This document shows positions 8,578 through 17,248 of a DNA stretch of 64,000 bases, one piece after another. This DNA comes from Rhizobium sp. BT03 (GTDB lineage: Bacteria > Pseudomonadota > Alphaproteobacteria > Rhizobiales > Rhizobiaceae). The position numbers and the translations under genes are program-made. The stretch spans positions 3,880,001 through 3,944,000 of the forward strand of contig NZ_CP125640.1 in assembly GCF_030053155.1 (NCBI RefSeq), read 5' to 3'. The number at the start of each line of letters is the position of its first letter. The first letter of the stretch is position 1. The notes beneath the pieces are model-generated. The model ran no database searches and was not told where the DNA came from. It worked only from the letters and a program-made list of their open reading frames with translations.

Positions 8578-9843
8578 GTGTTTCATTCCTTTTTTCCCCA
8601 GCCGAAGGCGTTTTTTACTTCGCTCGTCATTTGGACCCTGATTTGCATCGCCGGCTGGTATCTCTTCGCCGCTCATCTCGGTGTATCGCTCGGTTATGGA
8701 CCTGTTCCGGAAGACCAGCAGCCGATCGATCTTTCGTTCTTCCTGCTGCCCGAAAACCTCTGGTTCTACAGCTATTTCTTTCTCTCGGCGGTGATCTTCT
8801 GCGGCGCATGGCATCTGAAGGCGCTGCACCATCCCTGGAAGCTGTGGTCGATCTGGGGTTCGGCACTGATAATCTTCGTGACCTATTTCGGCGTCCAAAT
8901 TACCGTCGTGATCAACAACTGGCGCCGGCCGTTCGGCGATCTTTTGCAGAATGCATTGTCGAAGCAGCCGGGCATTACCGTCGACAATTTCTACGACCTG
9001 ATGTGGGTCTTCTGTCAGATCGCATTTCTCAGCATGTTCGTGTCGATCATGACCGACTTCTTCACCAGCCACTACATCTTCCGCTGGCGCACGGCGATGA
9101 ACAATTTCTACATGTCGAAGTGGGAAAAGCTGCGCCATATCGAGGGCGCCTCGCAGCGCGTTCAGGAAGATACGATGCGTTTTGCAAGCACGCTGGAAGT
9201 GCTCGGCATCAGCCTCATCAACTCGGTGATGACGCTCGTCGTCTTCCTCCCGATCCTGCTGGCGCTCTCGCATTACGTGACCGCGCTGCCGGTCATCGGA
9301 CCGGTGGCGAATTCGCTCTTCTGGCTGGCGCTCTTCTGGTCGGCATTCGGCACCGTGCTGCTGGCGGTTGTCGGCATCAAGCTTCCGGGTCTGAACTTCC
9401 GCAATCAGCGCGTTGAAGCGGCCTATCGCAAGGAGCTCGTCTACGGCGAAGATCATGCGGAAAGGGCCCAGCCACTGACGGTGCGCGAGCTCTTCGACAA
9501 TGTTCGCCGCAACTATTACCGTATGTATTTTCACTACATGTATTTTAACGTCGCCCGCAATTTCTACAGTCAGGCGGACGCGCTCTTCGTCATCTTCATG
9601 CTGGTGCCGACGATCGTGGCCGGCGCCATCACCTATGGCATCTTCCAGCAGATTTCGACCGCCTTCGGTCAGGTCAGCAACTCGTTCCAGTATCTCGTCA
9701 ACGCCTGGACGACGATCATCGAGCTACTTTCCATCCACAAACGCCTGAAGGCCTTCGAGGCGGCAATCGATGATGAGCCGTTGCCGGAGATCGATCAGCG
9801 CTATCTGGAGCGTGAGGCCGGCGCCGTACAAGCGGATGGCTGA
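8578..9843 (+). CDS. bacA: BacA/SbmA-type peptide transporter
   Basis: A 421-residue inner-membrane protein matching the SbmA/BacA family over its full length. It has seven or eight hydrophobic segments, for example FFTSLVIWTLICIAGWYLFA and DALFVIFMLVPTIVAGAITY. VTYFGVQITVVINNWRRPF and FYSQADALF are conserved family segments. BacA imports peptides, including host NCR peptides and microcin B17-type antibiotics, supports very-long-chain fatty acid modification of lipid A, and is needed for bacteroid survival in several legumes. GTG 8578 is the start, with AGGAAAG about 12 bases upstream. It appears monocistronic. Confidence 0.95.
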   Translation: MFHSFFPQPKAFFTSLVIWTLICIAGWYLFAAHLGVSLGYGPVPEDQQPIDLSFFLLPENLWFYSYFFLSAVIFCGAWHLKALHHPWKLWSIWGSALIIFVTYFGVQITVVINNWRRPFGDLLQNALSKQPGITVDNFYDLMWVFCQIAFLSMFVSIMTDFFTSHYIFRWRTAMNNFYMSKWEKLRHIEGASQRVQEDTMRFASTLEVLGISLINSVMTLVVFLPILLALSHYVTALPVIGPVANSLFWLALFWSAFGTVLLAVVGIKLPGLNFRNQRVEAAYRKELVYGEDHAERAQPLTVRELFDNVRRNYYRMYFHYMYFNVARNFYSQADALFVIFMLVPTIVAGAITYGIFQQISTAFGQVSNSFQYLVNAWTTIIELLSIHKRLKAFEAAIDDEPLPEIDQRYLEREAGAVQADG

Positions 9844-9880
9844 TGGGTGAGGCTGGCTGGATGAGGGGGGTGTGCCGTGT

Positions 9881-10040
9881 GGCCCCCTCATCCGGCTGCT
9901 GCCACCTTCTCCCCGCTGGGGAGAAGAGACTCGTGGCAGCGTCTCGCGTTTATCCATCGCTTGAGAATATGTTCGCCGACTTTGCGATTCCCTCTTCTCC
10001 CCATCGGGGAGAGGGTGCCCGTTAGGGCGGATGAGGGGGC
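9881..10040. repeat. RIME-type palindromic mosaic element
   Basis: GGCCCCCTCATCCGG at the left end is answered by GGATGAGGGGGC at the right end. Between them lie two inner hairpins built on CTTCTCCCCGCTGGGGAGAAG and TCTTCTCCCCATCGGGGAGA. The same blocks occur at 62691-62816, so this is a dispersed family resembling the Rhizobium-specific intergenic mosaic elements. It sits between the converging bacA and deacetylase genes. Confidence 0.85.
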
Positions 10041-10076
10041 TGCGCGGCACCACCTCTCGTTTTCAAAAGGTTTTCG

Positions 10077-11066
10077 TCAGAGCCCCGATGCCCGCTCCAG
10101 CTTCCCGCGCGCCTCGATCATCGGGATCGCTTCGGAATAGCTGACGCAGGCGACGTCCGCTCGATGGCAGACGTCGCCGACCAGGCGGTCGAGGGCGCGC
10201 CAGTAGGCGCCGCCGTTCATCTCGACGAAGTGGAAGCCGAGTTGGAGAGGGATTCGGCTGCCGGCATATTGCTTGTCGAAAGCCTCTTTGAAGGCTGAAT
10301 AGGCGCGCTCCTCGAAGGCCGCGCTGTCCGCCGTGTCTTCTTCGCCCTTGGAGTGGCGCACGAAGAGATTGTAGTCCATGCCGATGATCGGCTTTTCGCC
10401 GGGCCCCTCGGGGATTAGCGGCAGGCCGAAGCGGATAATGCCGTCCTCCTCGACAGGCATGGCCGGGCCCTTGGTGACGAGGCTCGCATCATAGCTGAAG
10501 CCCGCCTTCTTTTCGGCGGCGATCATGTCGGTGCCCGCCGTGGCGGAGAGGTAAGGTGCGCGGAAACCCTTGATGCCGTGATCGACCAGATCCTGCCAGC
10601 CGGCCGGCTCCTCAAGGCCGACGCTCTTCCAGGCGTTTTTCAGAGTCGTGTGAAAGGTGGCGTATTCGGCCGACCAGTCGGCCTCGCTCCATTCGCGACC
10701 GTCGAAATGGCCGCAGGCGTGGCTCGATATGTCGTGGCCTTCGAGATGGGCATGCCAGATATTGCCGAGGCGCTCGCGGATCTCGTCGTCGCTCTGGGCG
10801 AAGCCGACATTGGATTTTCCGCGCTTCTGATGCGGCGCCTGATAGGCCTTCTTCGCCGCCTCGTTCATCAGGAAGGTGCAGGAGAGAAAATAGGTGAAGT
10901 GGGCGCCGTTCTTTGCGGCCATCTCGCGGCTCTTCAGCCAGAGCGCATTGTCGTGGGCGCCATCGAAGGAAATGATGACCAGCTGTTTCGGCTGGTCGGC
11001 CGCCCCTGCCATGACGGGAAGAAGGAACGAGGCAGCCAGACAAGTGGCGAGGAGAGGACGAGACAT
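10077..11066 (-). CDS. Secreted polysaccharide deacetylase family protein
   Basis: A 329-residue protein with a signal peptide (LLATCLAASFLLPVMAGAA, cleavage near residue 22). IISFDGAHD corresponds to the NodB-homology motif 1 and EGHDISSHACGHFDG to the metal-binding HxxxH motif 2; FRAPYLS matches motif 3. It should act in the periplasm on an N- or O-acetylated glycan, but the substrate is unknown. The frame is open to 11210; ATG 11066 is chosen because it gives the signal peptide immediately. It is divergent from the NnrU gene, 121 bases apart. Confidence 0.88.
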   Translation of the reverse strand: MSRPLLATCLAASFLLPVMAGAADQPKQLVIISFDGAHDNALWLKSREMAAKNGAHFTYFLSCTFLMNEAAKKAYQAPHQKRGKSNVGFAQSDDEIRERLGNIWHAHLEGHDISSHACGHFDGREWSEADWSAEYATFHTTLKNAWKSVGLEEPAGWQDLVDHGIKGFRAPYLSATAGTDMIAAEKKAGFSYDASLVTKGPAMPVEEDGIIRFGLPLIPEGPGEKPIIGMDYNLFVRHSKGEEDTADSAAFEERAYSAFKEAFDKQYAGSRIPLQLGFHFVEMNGGAYWRALDRLVGDVCHRADVACVSYSEAIPMIEARGKLERASGL

Positions 11067-11187
11067 GGGCACCGCGACAATTTGTTCGCGGTTTCCCTCC
11101 AATAGAATTGCGGCGAAGCTGCGGTCTTGCTGGCATTTTTTCCCGCCAAACGCTAAGCCATGACAAACGGCACGGAAGGGACCAGCC

Positions 11188-11772
11188 ATGACTTTGCTTA
11201 TCGTCGGCATCGTACTTTTTCTCGGGGTGCATCTGGTGCGGGTGGTGGCTCCCGGCTTCCGCCGCTCGATGATCGCAAGCCTCGGCGAGAAGGGCTGGCG
11301 GGCCGGTTATTCGATTGCGAGCATCCTCACGCTGATCCTGTTGATCTATGGTTTCGGGCAGGCTCGTGCCGTGACCGGCATGCTCTACAATCCGCCGGTC
11401 TGGACGGCGCATATCGCGATTACGCTGATGCTGGTCGCGATGATCTGTCTCGTCGCCTCGCTGCTGCCGGCGGGGCATATCGCGACCAAGACGAAACATC
11501 CGATGGTGCTGTCGGTGAAGATCTGGGCGCTGGCGCATCTGCTCGCCAATGGCGAGACGTCGTCGGTGCTGCTGTTTGCGGCCTTCCTCGCCTGGGGCGT
11601 GATCCTGCGCATTTCGCTGAAACGGCGGCAGCGGGCGGGCGAGATCGTGCTCCGGCCTTTTGTCTCAGCGAAATACGATCTCTATGCCGTCGTCATCGGC
11701 ATCGTCGCCTGGGCGCTGATCATCTGGAAGCTGCACGAATGGCTGATCGGGGTTTCGCCGCTGGTTATGTAA
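11188..11772 (+). CDS. NnrU family integral membrane protein
   Basis: A 194-residue protein with five or six hydrophobic helices. MTLLIVGIVLFLGVHLVRV, RAGYSIASILTLILLIYGFG and the KHPMVLSVKIWALAHLLANG segment identify the NnrU family. NnrU was named from denitrification clusters, but many members, like this one, are not near nitrite or nitric-oxide reductase genes, and the role is unclear. GGAAGGGACCAGCC precedes ATG 11188. Confidence 0.9.
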   Translation: MTLLIVGIVLFLGVHLVRVVAPGFRRSMIASLGEKGWRAGYSIASILTLILLIYGFGQARAVTGMLYNPPVWTAHIAITLMLVAMICLVASLLPAGHIATKTKHPMVLSVKIWALAHLLANGETSSVLLFAAFLAWGVILRISLKRRQRAGEIVLRPFVSAKYDLYAVVIGIVAWALIIWKLHEWLIGVSPLVM

Positions 11773-11873
11773 CGAATCTTTCACATCCCCCTTACAACGG
11801 CGGCAAAATGGGGTAGAAGGCCCGACAATATGCATTATGCATAGTGTGAGTATTTCCGCGGCCGGAGACGAGA

Positions 11874-12557
11874 ATGGCATTCAACGACGACAGCTTCATT
11901 CGTGAAGTCAATGAGGAATTGCGGTCCGACCAGATGAAGGGCGTGTGGCGCCGCTTCGGCCGCTATATCATTGTCGTCGCCATCCTGATCGTCGTCGGCA
12001 CCGCCGGCAAGGTTCTCTACGAATATTGGGACGACAACCGCTCCTCCGGGGCCGGCGACCAGTTCCTGGCGGCGATGAAGCTTGCCGACGAGAACAAGAA
12101 CGACGAGGCGCTGGCCGCGCTCGACAAGCTCGAGAAGGAAGGCCATGGCGCCTATCCGGTGCTGGCGCGCATGCGAGCCGCGACCGTCCAGGCACAGAAG
12201 GGCGATGCCGGCGCGGCGATCGCTGCCTTCAACGAGATCGGCAAGGACAACGCCGTCCCGGCCGCCGTGCGCGATGCCGCCAAGATGCGCGCCGGCTGGC
12301 TGCTGATTGAAAACGGTTCTTACGAGCAGGTTTCGGCGGCGATCGAGGAAATGGCCGTGCCGGGCAACGCCTTCCGCCATTCGGCACGCGAAGCGCTCGG
12401 CCTTGCCTCCTATAAGGCCGGCAACATGGCGCAGGCCCGGCAATGGTTCCAGTCGATCGTCGACGATACCGACAGCCCGCGCAATATTGTCAATCGTGCC
12501 CACATGATGCTTGATCTCATTACCGCATCCGGCAAGGCGCCCGCCGCGCAGGGCTGA
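11874..12557 (+). CDS. TPR-containing membrane-anchored protein (YfgM-like)
   Basis: A 227-residue protein with a cytoplasmic N-terminus containing DDSFIREVNEELR, one transmembrane helix at about residues 29-47, and a periplasmic helical domain of TPR_21 type (ALAALDKLEKEGHGAYPVLA, AAMRDAAKMRAGWLL-like repeats). It stands directly before der, the same order as yfgM-bamB-der in E. coli, where YfgM is a SecYEG-associated chaperone. bamB is absent between them here. Only 16 bases separate it from der, so an operon is likely. Function by context only. Confidence 0.85.
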   Translation: MAFNDDSFIREVNEELRSDQMKGVWRRFGRYIIVVAILIVVGTAGKVLYEYWDDNRSSGAGDQFLAAMKLADENKNDEALAALDKLEKEGHGAYPVLARMRAATVQAQKGDAGAAIAAFNEIGKDNAVPAAVRDAAKMRAGWLLIENGSYEQVSAAIEEMAVPGNAFRHSAREALGLASYKAGNMAQARQWFQSIVDDTDSPRNIVNRAHMMLDLITASGKAPAAQG

Positions 12558-12573
12558 GTTTTAAGGAAAAAGA

Positions 12574-13995
12574 ATGAGTTTCACGGTCGCGATCGTCGGT
12601 CGTCCGAATGTCGGCAAGTCGACGCTTTTCAACCGCCTGGTGGGAAAGAAGCTGGCGCTCGTCGACGACACGCCAGGTGTGACCCGTGACCGCCGGCCGG
12701 GCGATGCGCGGCTGATGGGCCTGACCTTCACGATCATCGATACCGCCGGCCTGGAAGAGGCGGACGAGGAAAGCCTGCAGGGCCGAATGCGCGCCCAGAC
12801 GGAGGCGGCGATCGACGAGGCCGATCTTTCGCTTTTCGTCGTCGACGCCAAGAACGGGCTGACGCCGGTCGACACCGCGCTTGCCGAAATGCTGCGCCGG
12901 CGCGGCAAGCCGGTGGTGCTCGTCGCCAATAAATCCGAGGCGCGCGGCTCCGACAGCGGCTTCTACGACGCCTATACGCTGGGTCTCGGTGAGCCGACGC
13001 CGATTTCGGCCGAACACGGGCAGGGCATGCTCGATCTTCGCGACGCGATCGTCGAGGCGATCGGCAAGGACCGGGCCTATGCCAAGGAGGATGTTGCGGT
13101 CACCGACGTCGATATCCCTCACGCGGCTGATGAGGGTGAGGACGAGGACGAAGAGTCCGTCTATGACGACACCAAGCCGCTCAGGGTGGCGATCGTCGGC
13201 CGGCCGAATGCCGGCAAATCAACGCTGATCAACCGCTTCCTCGGCGAGGACCGGCTGCTGACCGGGCCGGAAGCCGGCATCACCCGCGATTCCATCTCGG
13301 TCGAATGGGATTGGCGCGGCCGCACCATCAAAATGTTCGACACCGCAGGCATGCGCCGCAAGGCGCGGGTGACCGAGAAGCTGGAAAAGCTCTCCGTCGC
13401 CGACGCGCTGCGCGCTATCCGTTTTGCCGAAACCGTCGTCATCGTCTTCGACGCGACGATCCCCTTCGAAAAGCAGGACCTGCAGATCGTCGATCTGGTG
13501 CTGCGCGAGGGGCGCGCCGCCGTTCTTGCCTTCAACAAATGGGACATGATCGAAGACCGGCAGGCAGTGCTTGCCGACCTGCGCGAAAAGACCGACCGGC
13601 TGCTGCCGCAGGCGCGCGGCATCCGCGCCGTGCCGATCTCCGGCCAGACCGGTTGGGGGCTCGACAAGCTGATGCAGTCGATCATCGACACCGACAGGGT
13701 CTGGAACAAGCGTATCTCGACGGCAAGGCTCAACCGCTGGCTGGAGACACAGCAGATCCAGCATCCGCCACCGGCCGTGTCCGGCAGGCGCATCAAGCTG
13801 AAATACATGACTCAGGTCAAGGCTCGCCCGCCCGCCTTCATGATCTCCTGCACTCGCTCCGACGCGCTGCCGGAATCCTATACGCGCTATCTGATCAACG
13901 GGCTGCGCGCCGATTTCGACATGCCGAGCGTGCCGATCCGTATTCATTTCCGCTCAGCTGAGAATCCGTTCGAAGGCAAGAAGAGGCGGACGTAG
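12574..13995 (+). CDS. der: Ribosome assembly GTPase Der (EngA)
   Basis: A 473-residue protein with two tandem GTPase domains and a C-terminal KH-like domain, the arrangement unique to Der. P-loops are GRPNVGKST (residues 9-17) and GRPNAGKST (about 209-217). Switch II motifs DTAG occur in both domains, and G4 motifs are NKSE and NKWD. It functions in 50S subunit maturation. An acidic linker ([13 protein letters not shown]) separates the two G domains. It is probably co-transcribed with the TPR gene upstream. Confidence 0.97.
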   Translation: MSFTVAIVGRPNVGKSTLFNRLVGKKLALVDDTPGVTRDRRPGDARLMGLTFTIIDTAGLEEADEESLQGRMRAQTEAAIDEADLSLFVVDAKNGLTPVDTALAEMLRRRGKPVVLVANKSEARGSDSGFYDAYTLGLGEPTPISAEHGQGMLDLRDAIVEAIGKDRAYAKEDVAVTDVDIPHAADEGEDEDEESVYDDTKPLRVAIVGRPNAGKSTLINRFLGEDRLLTGPEAGITRDSISVEWDWRGRTIKMFDTAGMRRKARVTEKLEKLSVADALRAIRFAETVVIVFDATIPFEKQDLQIVDLVLREGRAAVLAFNKWDMIEDRQAVLADLREKTDRLLPQARGIRAVPISGQTGWGLDKLMQSIIDTDRVWNKRISTARLNRWLETQQIQHPPPAVSGRRIKLKYMTQVKARPPAFMISCTRSDALPESYTRYLINGLRADFDMPSVPIRIHFRSAENPFEGKKRRT

Positions 13996-14026
13996 GAGTT
14001 CTTGAGGCGCCGGTGCCTGAGGCGCG

Positions 14027-14171
14027 CCCCTCTGCCCTGCCGGGCATCTCCCCCACAGGTGGGGAGATTGGCTGGTCGGGCCCGCTCGTTCCAACATCAA
14101 TTGTTTGGGGAGATTCGATCTACGAGTCGATCTCCCTCCTTGTGGGGGAGATGCCCGGCAGGGCAGAGGGG
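14027..14171. repeat. Palindromic element with perfect 31-bp arms
   Basis: Bases 14027-14057 and 14141-14171 are perfect reverse complements (CCCCTCTGCCCTGCCGGGCA... at the left). The pairing continues imperfectly outward through GGTGCCTGAGGC and GCCTCAGGCAC. The 83-base centre carries a further hairpin around GATTCGATCTACGAGTCGATC. It lies between the converging der and marR genes. It is a second family of interspersed element, different from the one at 9881. Confidence 0.85.
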
Positions 14172-14208
14172 AGTGCCTCAGGCACGACCTATCTCGCTCG
14201 TCTTGAAC

Positions 14209-14646
14209 CTAAGCCACGCTTCCATTCAACGCCTCGCGCAACCCCACGATCTCGGCCTGGAGCCTGGTCAGATCCGTTGCATCACGTCCGCTCGCTTCCA
14301 CGATGCAGCCAGGGATGCCGATCGCCTTTTCCTTCAAGCGAATACCCGCCTCGCTCAAGCGGATAACGACGACGCGTTCGTCCTCGCTGCTGCGCTCGCG
14401 CCTGATATAGCCGGCGCTTTCCAGGCGTTTGAGCAGGGGCGTCAGCGTGCTCGATTCCAGGAAGAGCTTTTCGCCGAGGCTGCCGACGCTCTGGCCGTCC
14501 TGCTCCCATAGGGCGACCATGGCCAGATATTGCGGATAGGTGAGAGCGAGGGCGTCGAGCAGCGGCTTGTAAACCCGGTTTAGGGCATGGCTTGCCGTAT
14601 AGACGGCAAAACAGATGAAATTATCGAGCTTCAGCTGATCCTGCAT
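14209..14646 (-). CDS. MarR/OhrR-type transcriptional regulator
   Basis: A 145-residue winged-helix regulator. CFAVYTASHALNRVYKPLLD and LTYPQYLAMVALWEQDGQSV are the MarR dimer and helix 1-2 region; LGEKLFLESSTLTPLLKRLE is the recognition helix, and RRERSSEDERVVVIRLSEAG the wing. A cysteine at residue 10 (NFICFAVY) is at the position of the OhrR redox sensor, so it may respond to peroxide. ATG 14646 is used because GGAG lies six bases upstream; ATG 14652 is also in frame. It is divergent from the esterase gene, with repeated operator-like sites between them. Confidence 0.9.
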   Translation of the reverse strand: MQDQLKLDNFICFAVYTASHALNRVYKPLLDALALTYPQYLAMVALWEQDGQSVGSLGEKLFLESSTLTPLLKRLESAGYIRRERSSEDERVVVIRLSEAGIRLKEKAIGIPGCIVEASGRDATDLTRLQAEIVGLREALNGSVA

Positions 14647-14680
14647 GGTCATCTCCAGAGCTGAGCAAAAATATATCGTG

Positions 14681-14693
14681 CGATAAATAATCG
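14681..14693. promoter_or_regulatory. Candidate MarR operator, copy 1
   Basis: CGATAAATAATCG is a CGAT-N5-ATCG dyad. An identical 13-mer lies at 14739-14751, both inside the marR/esterase intergenic region. This copy is 35 bases from the regulator's start codon. The surrounding ATATATCGTGCGATAAATAA extends the half-site repeat. Confidence 0.6.
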
Positions 14694-14738
14694 CAAGCGT
14701 TTTTTCCGCATGGCAGGTATGCTGAAATTTAAATTGTC

Positions 14739-14751
14739 CGATAAATAATCG
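14739..14751. promoter_or_regulatory. Candidate MarR operator, copy 2
   Basis: A second exact CGATAAATAATCG, 58 bases from copy 1 and 56 bases before the esterase ATG. It is followed by GTGCGCGATATAAAG, which extends the CGAT half-sites. Two identical sites, each near one of the divergent genes, suggest joint control by the MarR protein. Confidence 0.6.
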
Positions 14752-14807
14752 TGCGCGATATAAAGCCGTGTTCAGAACGAACATCGAAAAACCGAGAGGA
14801 CAGGACA

Positions 14808-15821
14808 ATGTCGACCATCAAGACCGCAGTTTCCGCAGCAGCACTCCTGGCAGCTTCCGCCGTCGGCGCGCTGGCCGATCCGGTGCTCGAGCCGACAACG
14901 CAGAAGTTCATCGATAGCCTTGCCGGCGGCAAGCCGATCTACACGCTGTCGCCGGCCGATGCCCGCAATGTTCTGGCCGGCGCGCAGAAGGGCGACGTCA
15001 AGAAGCTTGCCGCTGAGGTCGAGGATAAGGTCATCAAGACAGGCCCGACCGGCAGCATCAAGCTGCGCATCGTCCGCCCTGAGCATGCCAAGGGCACACT
15101 GCCGGTTATTCTCTATTTCCATGGCGGCGGCTGGGTGCTGGGCGATGCGGACACGCATGACCGGCTGGTGCGCGAAATCGCCAATGGCGCCAATGCCGCC
15201 GTCGTCTTCGTCGACTACGAACGCTCGCCTGAAGCCCGTTATCCCGTGGCTATCGAGCAGGCCTATGCCGCGACCAAATATGTCGCAGAGCATGCCAAGG
15301 AATTCAACGTCGACGCCGGCAGGCTGGCGGTCGCGGGCGATAGCGTCGGCGGCAATATGGCGGCGGTGGTGACGCTGCTTGCCAAGGAGCGCGGCGGTCC
15401 TGCCATCGACCAGCAGGTGCTGTTCTACCCGGTCACCGACGCCAATTTCGACAATGGCTCCTATAATGAGTTCGCCAATGGTCCGTGGCTGACCAAGGAA
15501 GCGATGAAGTGGTTCTGGAACGCCTACCTGCCCGATGAGGCCAAGCGCAAGGAGCCGACAGCTTCGCCGCTGCAGGCATCGCTCGAGCAGCTCAACGGCC
15601 TGCCGCCGGCTCTCATCATCACCGATGAAAACGACGTGCTGCGCGACGAAGGCGACGCCTATGGCCGCAAGCTCAGCCAGGCCGGCGTCAAAGTCACCTC
15701 GATCCGCTACAACGGTACGATCCACGACTTCGTGCTGCTGAATGCGATTACCGAAACGCCGGCGGTCCGCAGTGCGATCAAGGTAGCCAACGACACGCTT
15801 CGCAGCGCGCTGCACAAGTAA
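14808..15821 (+). CDS. Secreted alpha/beta-hydrolase (HSL-type esterase)
   Basis: A 337-residue protein with a signal peptide (TAVSAAALLAASAVGALA, cleavage near residue 23). It shows the hormone-sensitive-lipase pattern: oxyanion motif FHGGGW, nucleophile elbow AGDSVGGN, an Asp in TDENDVLRDEG and a His in TIHDFVLLN. It should hydrolyse esters in the periplasm or outside the cell. A GGA-rich site precedes ATG 14808; the longer open frame from 14751 would spoil the signal peptide. OhrR/MarR-type regulator next door suggests induction by an organic substrate or peroxide. Confidence 0.88.
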   Translation: MSTIKTAVSAAALLAASAVGALADPVLEPTTQKFIDSLAGGKPIYTLSPADARNVLAGAQKGDVKKLAAEVEDKVIKTGPTGSIKLRIVRPEHAKGTLPVILYFHGGGWVLGDADTHDRLVREIANGANAAVVFVDYERSPEARYPVAIEQAYAATKYVAEHAKEFNVDAGRLAVAGDSVGGNMAAVVTLLAKERGGPAIDQQVLFYPVTDANFDNGSYNEFANGPWLTKEAMKWFWNAYLPDEAKRKEPTASPLQASLEQLNGLPPALIITDENDVLRDEGDAYGRKLSQAGVKVTSIRYNGTIHDFVLLNAITETPAVRSAIKVANDTLRSALHK

Positions 15822-15826
15822 AACGA

Positions 15827-17008
15827 TTAGTCCGAGGACGGCAAAGGCCCGGCGGTTTCGCCGGGTTTTCTGCTTCTCGGAAGCGACTTGGCGAACTGCC
15901 AGGCCTTCTTCCATTTCGGCGTGATGACGCCGTTGGCGGCGCGGATGTTGTTGATGAACTGCGTCGTCGCCGCTTCCCAGGAATATTGCATGGCAAGCGC
16001 GCGCGCCTTGGCGCGCGAGGCGGAGAGGGCGGCAAGGCAGGCGGTGCGCAGGTCCGCATCGAGGGCGCCGACCTCGCTGTCCTCGCCGATGATGTCGAGC
16101 GGGCCGGTGACCGGATAGGCTGCGACCGGCACGCCCGATGCCAGCGCTTCAAGGATCGTGTTGCCGAAAGTGTCGGTGAGCGAGGGAAAGACGAAGACGT
16201 CGGCCTGGGCATAGGCTTTCGCCAGATCCTCGCCGAACTTCACGCCGGTAAAATGCACATCGGGATAGCGCTGCTCCAGTTCGGCGCGTGCCGGGCCGTC
16301 GCCGACGACAACCTTCGAACCGGGCAGGTCGAGATCGAGAAAGGCCGGCAGGTTCTTTTCCAGCGCCACGCGGCCGACCGTCATGAAGATCGGGCGAGGG
16401 AGGCCGAATGGCTGCTCCTCAAGCGGCATGGGATGGAATTGCGTGGCGTCGATGCCCCGGGTCCAGGGCATCAGATTTTTGATGCCGCGGGCCGAAAGCT
16501 CGCGAGCAAGGCTCGGTGTCGCGACCATGCAGCCGGCGCCGCCATTGTGGAACCAGCGTACGAAGGCATAGAGCCAACTTTGCGGAATCGGCAGGCGGGC
16601 CGAAACATATTCGGGAAAGCGCGTGTGATAGCTGGTGGAGAAGGGCATGCCCTTGCGCAGGCACCAGCGGCGGGCGGTCAGCCCCAGCGGTCCTTCGGTG
16701 GCGATATGCACATAGGAAGGATTGTGTTTTTCGATTTCACCGGCGATGCGGCGGTAATTGGCGATCGACAGGCGGATCTCGGGATAGGTCGGGCAGGGGA
16801 TGCTGTTGAAGCGCTCAGGCGTCACCATCGAAACAGCCACGCCCATCTTCGCCAGCTCGCGATTGGTGTTCTCGATCGAGCGCACGACGCCGTTGACCTG
16901 CGGATGCCAGGCGTCGGTGACGATCACCAAGCGTTCCGGCAGGTTGCCGGCGGCTGTAGCATTGGCCCAGCTCTCGCTGTGATGAGTGTTTGCCGGACGT
17001 TGCAGCAT
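15827..17008 (-). CDS. GT4-family glycosyltransferase
   Basis: A 393-residue GT-B glycosyltransferase. The N-terminal domain has VIVTDAWHPQVNGVVRSIEN and SYHTRFPEYV; the C-terminal domain has MTVGRVALEKNLPAFL, VVVGDGPAR and the nucleotide-sugar motif FGNTILEALASGVPVAAYPV. This wording is close to bacterial transferases that glycosylate diacylglycerol or phosphatidylinositol, but acceptor and donor cannot be fixed from sequence. ATG 17008 is used; the frame is open to 17110 without a better start. Its stop is 6 bases from the esterase stop (convergent). Confidence 0.85.
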   Translation of the reverse strand: MLQRPANTHHSESWANATAAGNLPERLVIVTDAWHPQVNGVVRSIENTNRELAKMGVAVSMVTPERFNSIPCPTYPEIRLSIANYRRIAGEIEKHNPSYVHIATEGPLGLTARRWCLRKGMPFSTSYHTRFPEYVSARLPIPQSWLYAFVRWFHNGGAGCMVATPSLARELSARGIKNLMPWTRGIDATQFHPMPLEEQPFGLPRPIFMTVGRVALEKNLPAFLDLDLPGSKVVVGDGPARAELEQRYPDVHFTGVKFGEDLAKAYAQADVFVFPSLTDTFGNTILEALASGVPVAAYPVTGPLDIIGEDSEVGALDADLRTACLAALSASRAKARALAMQYSWEAATTQFINNIRAANGVITPKWKKAWQFAKSLPRSRKPGETAGPLPSSD

Positions 17009-17213
17009 GTCACGATTTCCATCCGCGTTGCATGGGTAATGCCAACGCTTAGCCCCAAAGCGGGGTTCCGGAACGGCGATTCCCGCTTGCCTATTCTGAG
17101 GCATGACCATGATGGAAATATTACAGCCGCATGCCAGCGTTTGCAGGCCTTGCAGCGGCCCGATCCCGGCGAATATGTCAGCGGCCGATCGCGGGTTTCA
17201 TGCGGGAAGAAGG

Positions 17214-17240
17214 ACGGCGCCGGTCCTGGACCGGCGCCGT
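17214..17240 (-). terminator. Hairpin terminator of glnII
   Basis: A perfect 13-bp inverted repeat (ACGGCGCCGGTCC / GGACCGGCGCCGT) lies 9 bases beyond the glnII stop. On the minus strand it is followed by CCTTCTTCC, only moderately T-rich. Confidence 0.7.
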
Positions 17241-17248
17241 TTGGGAGG

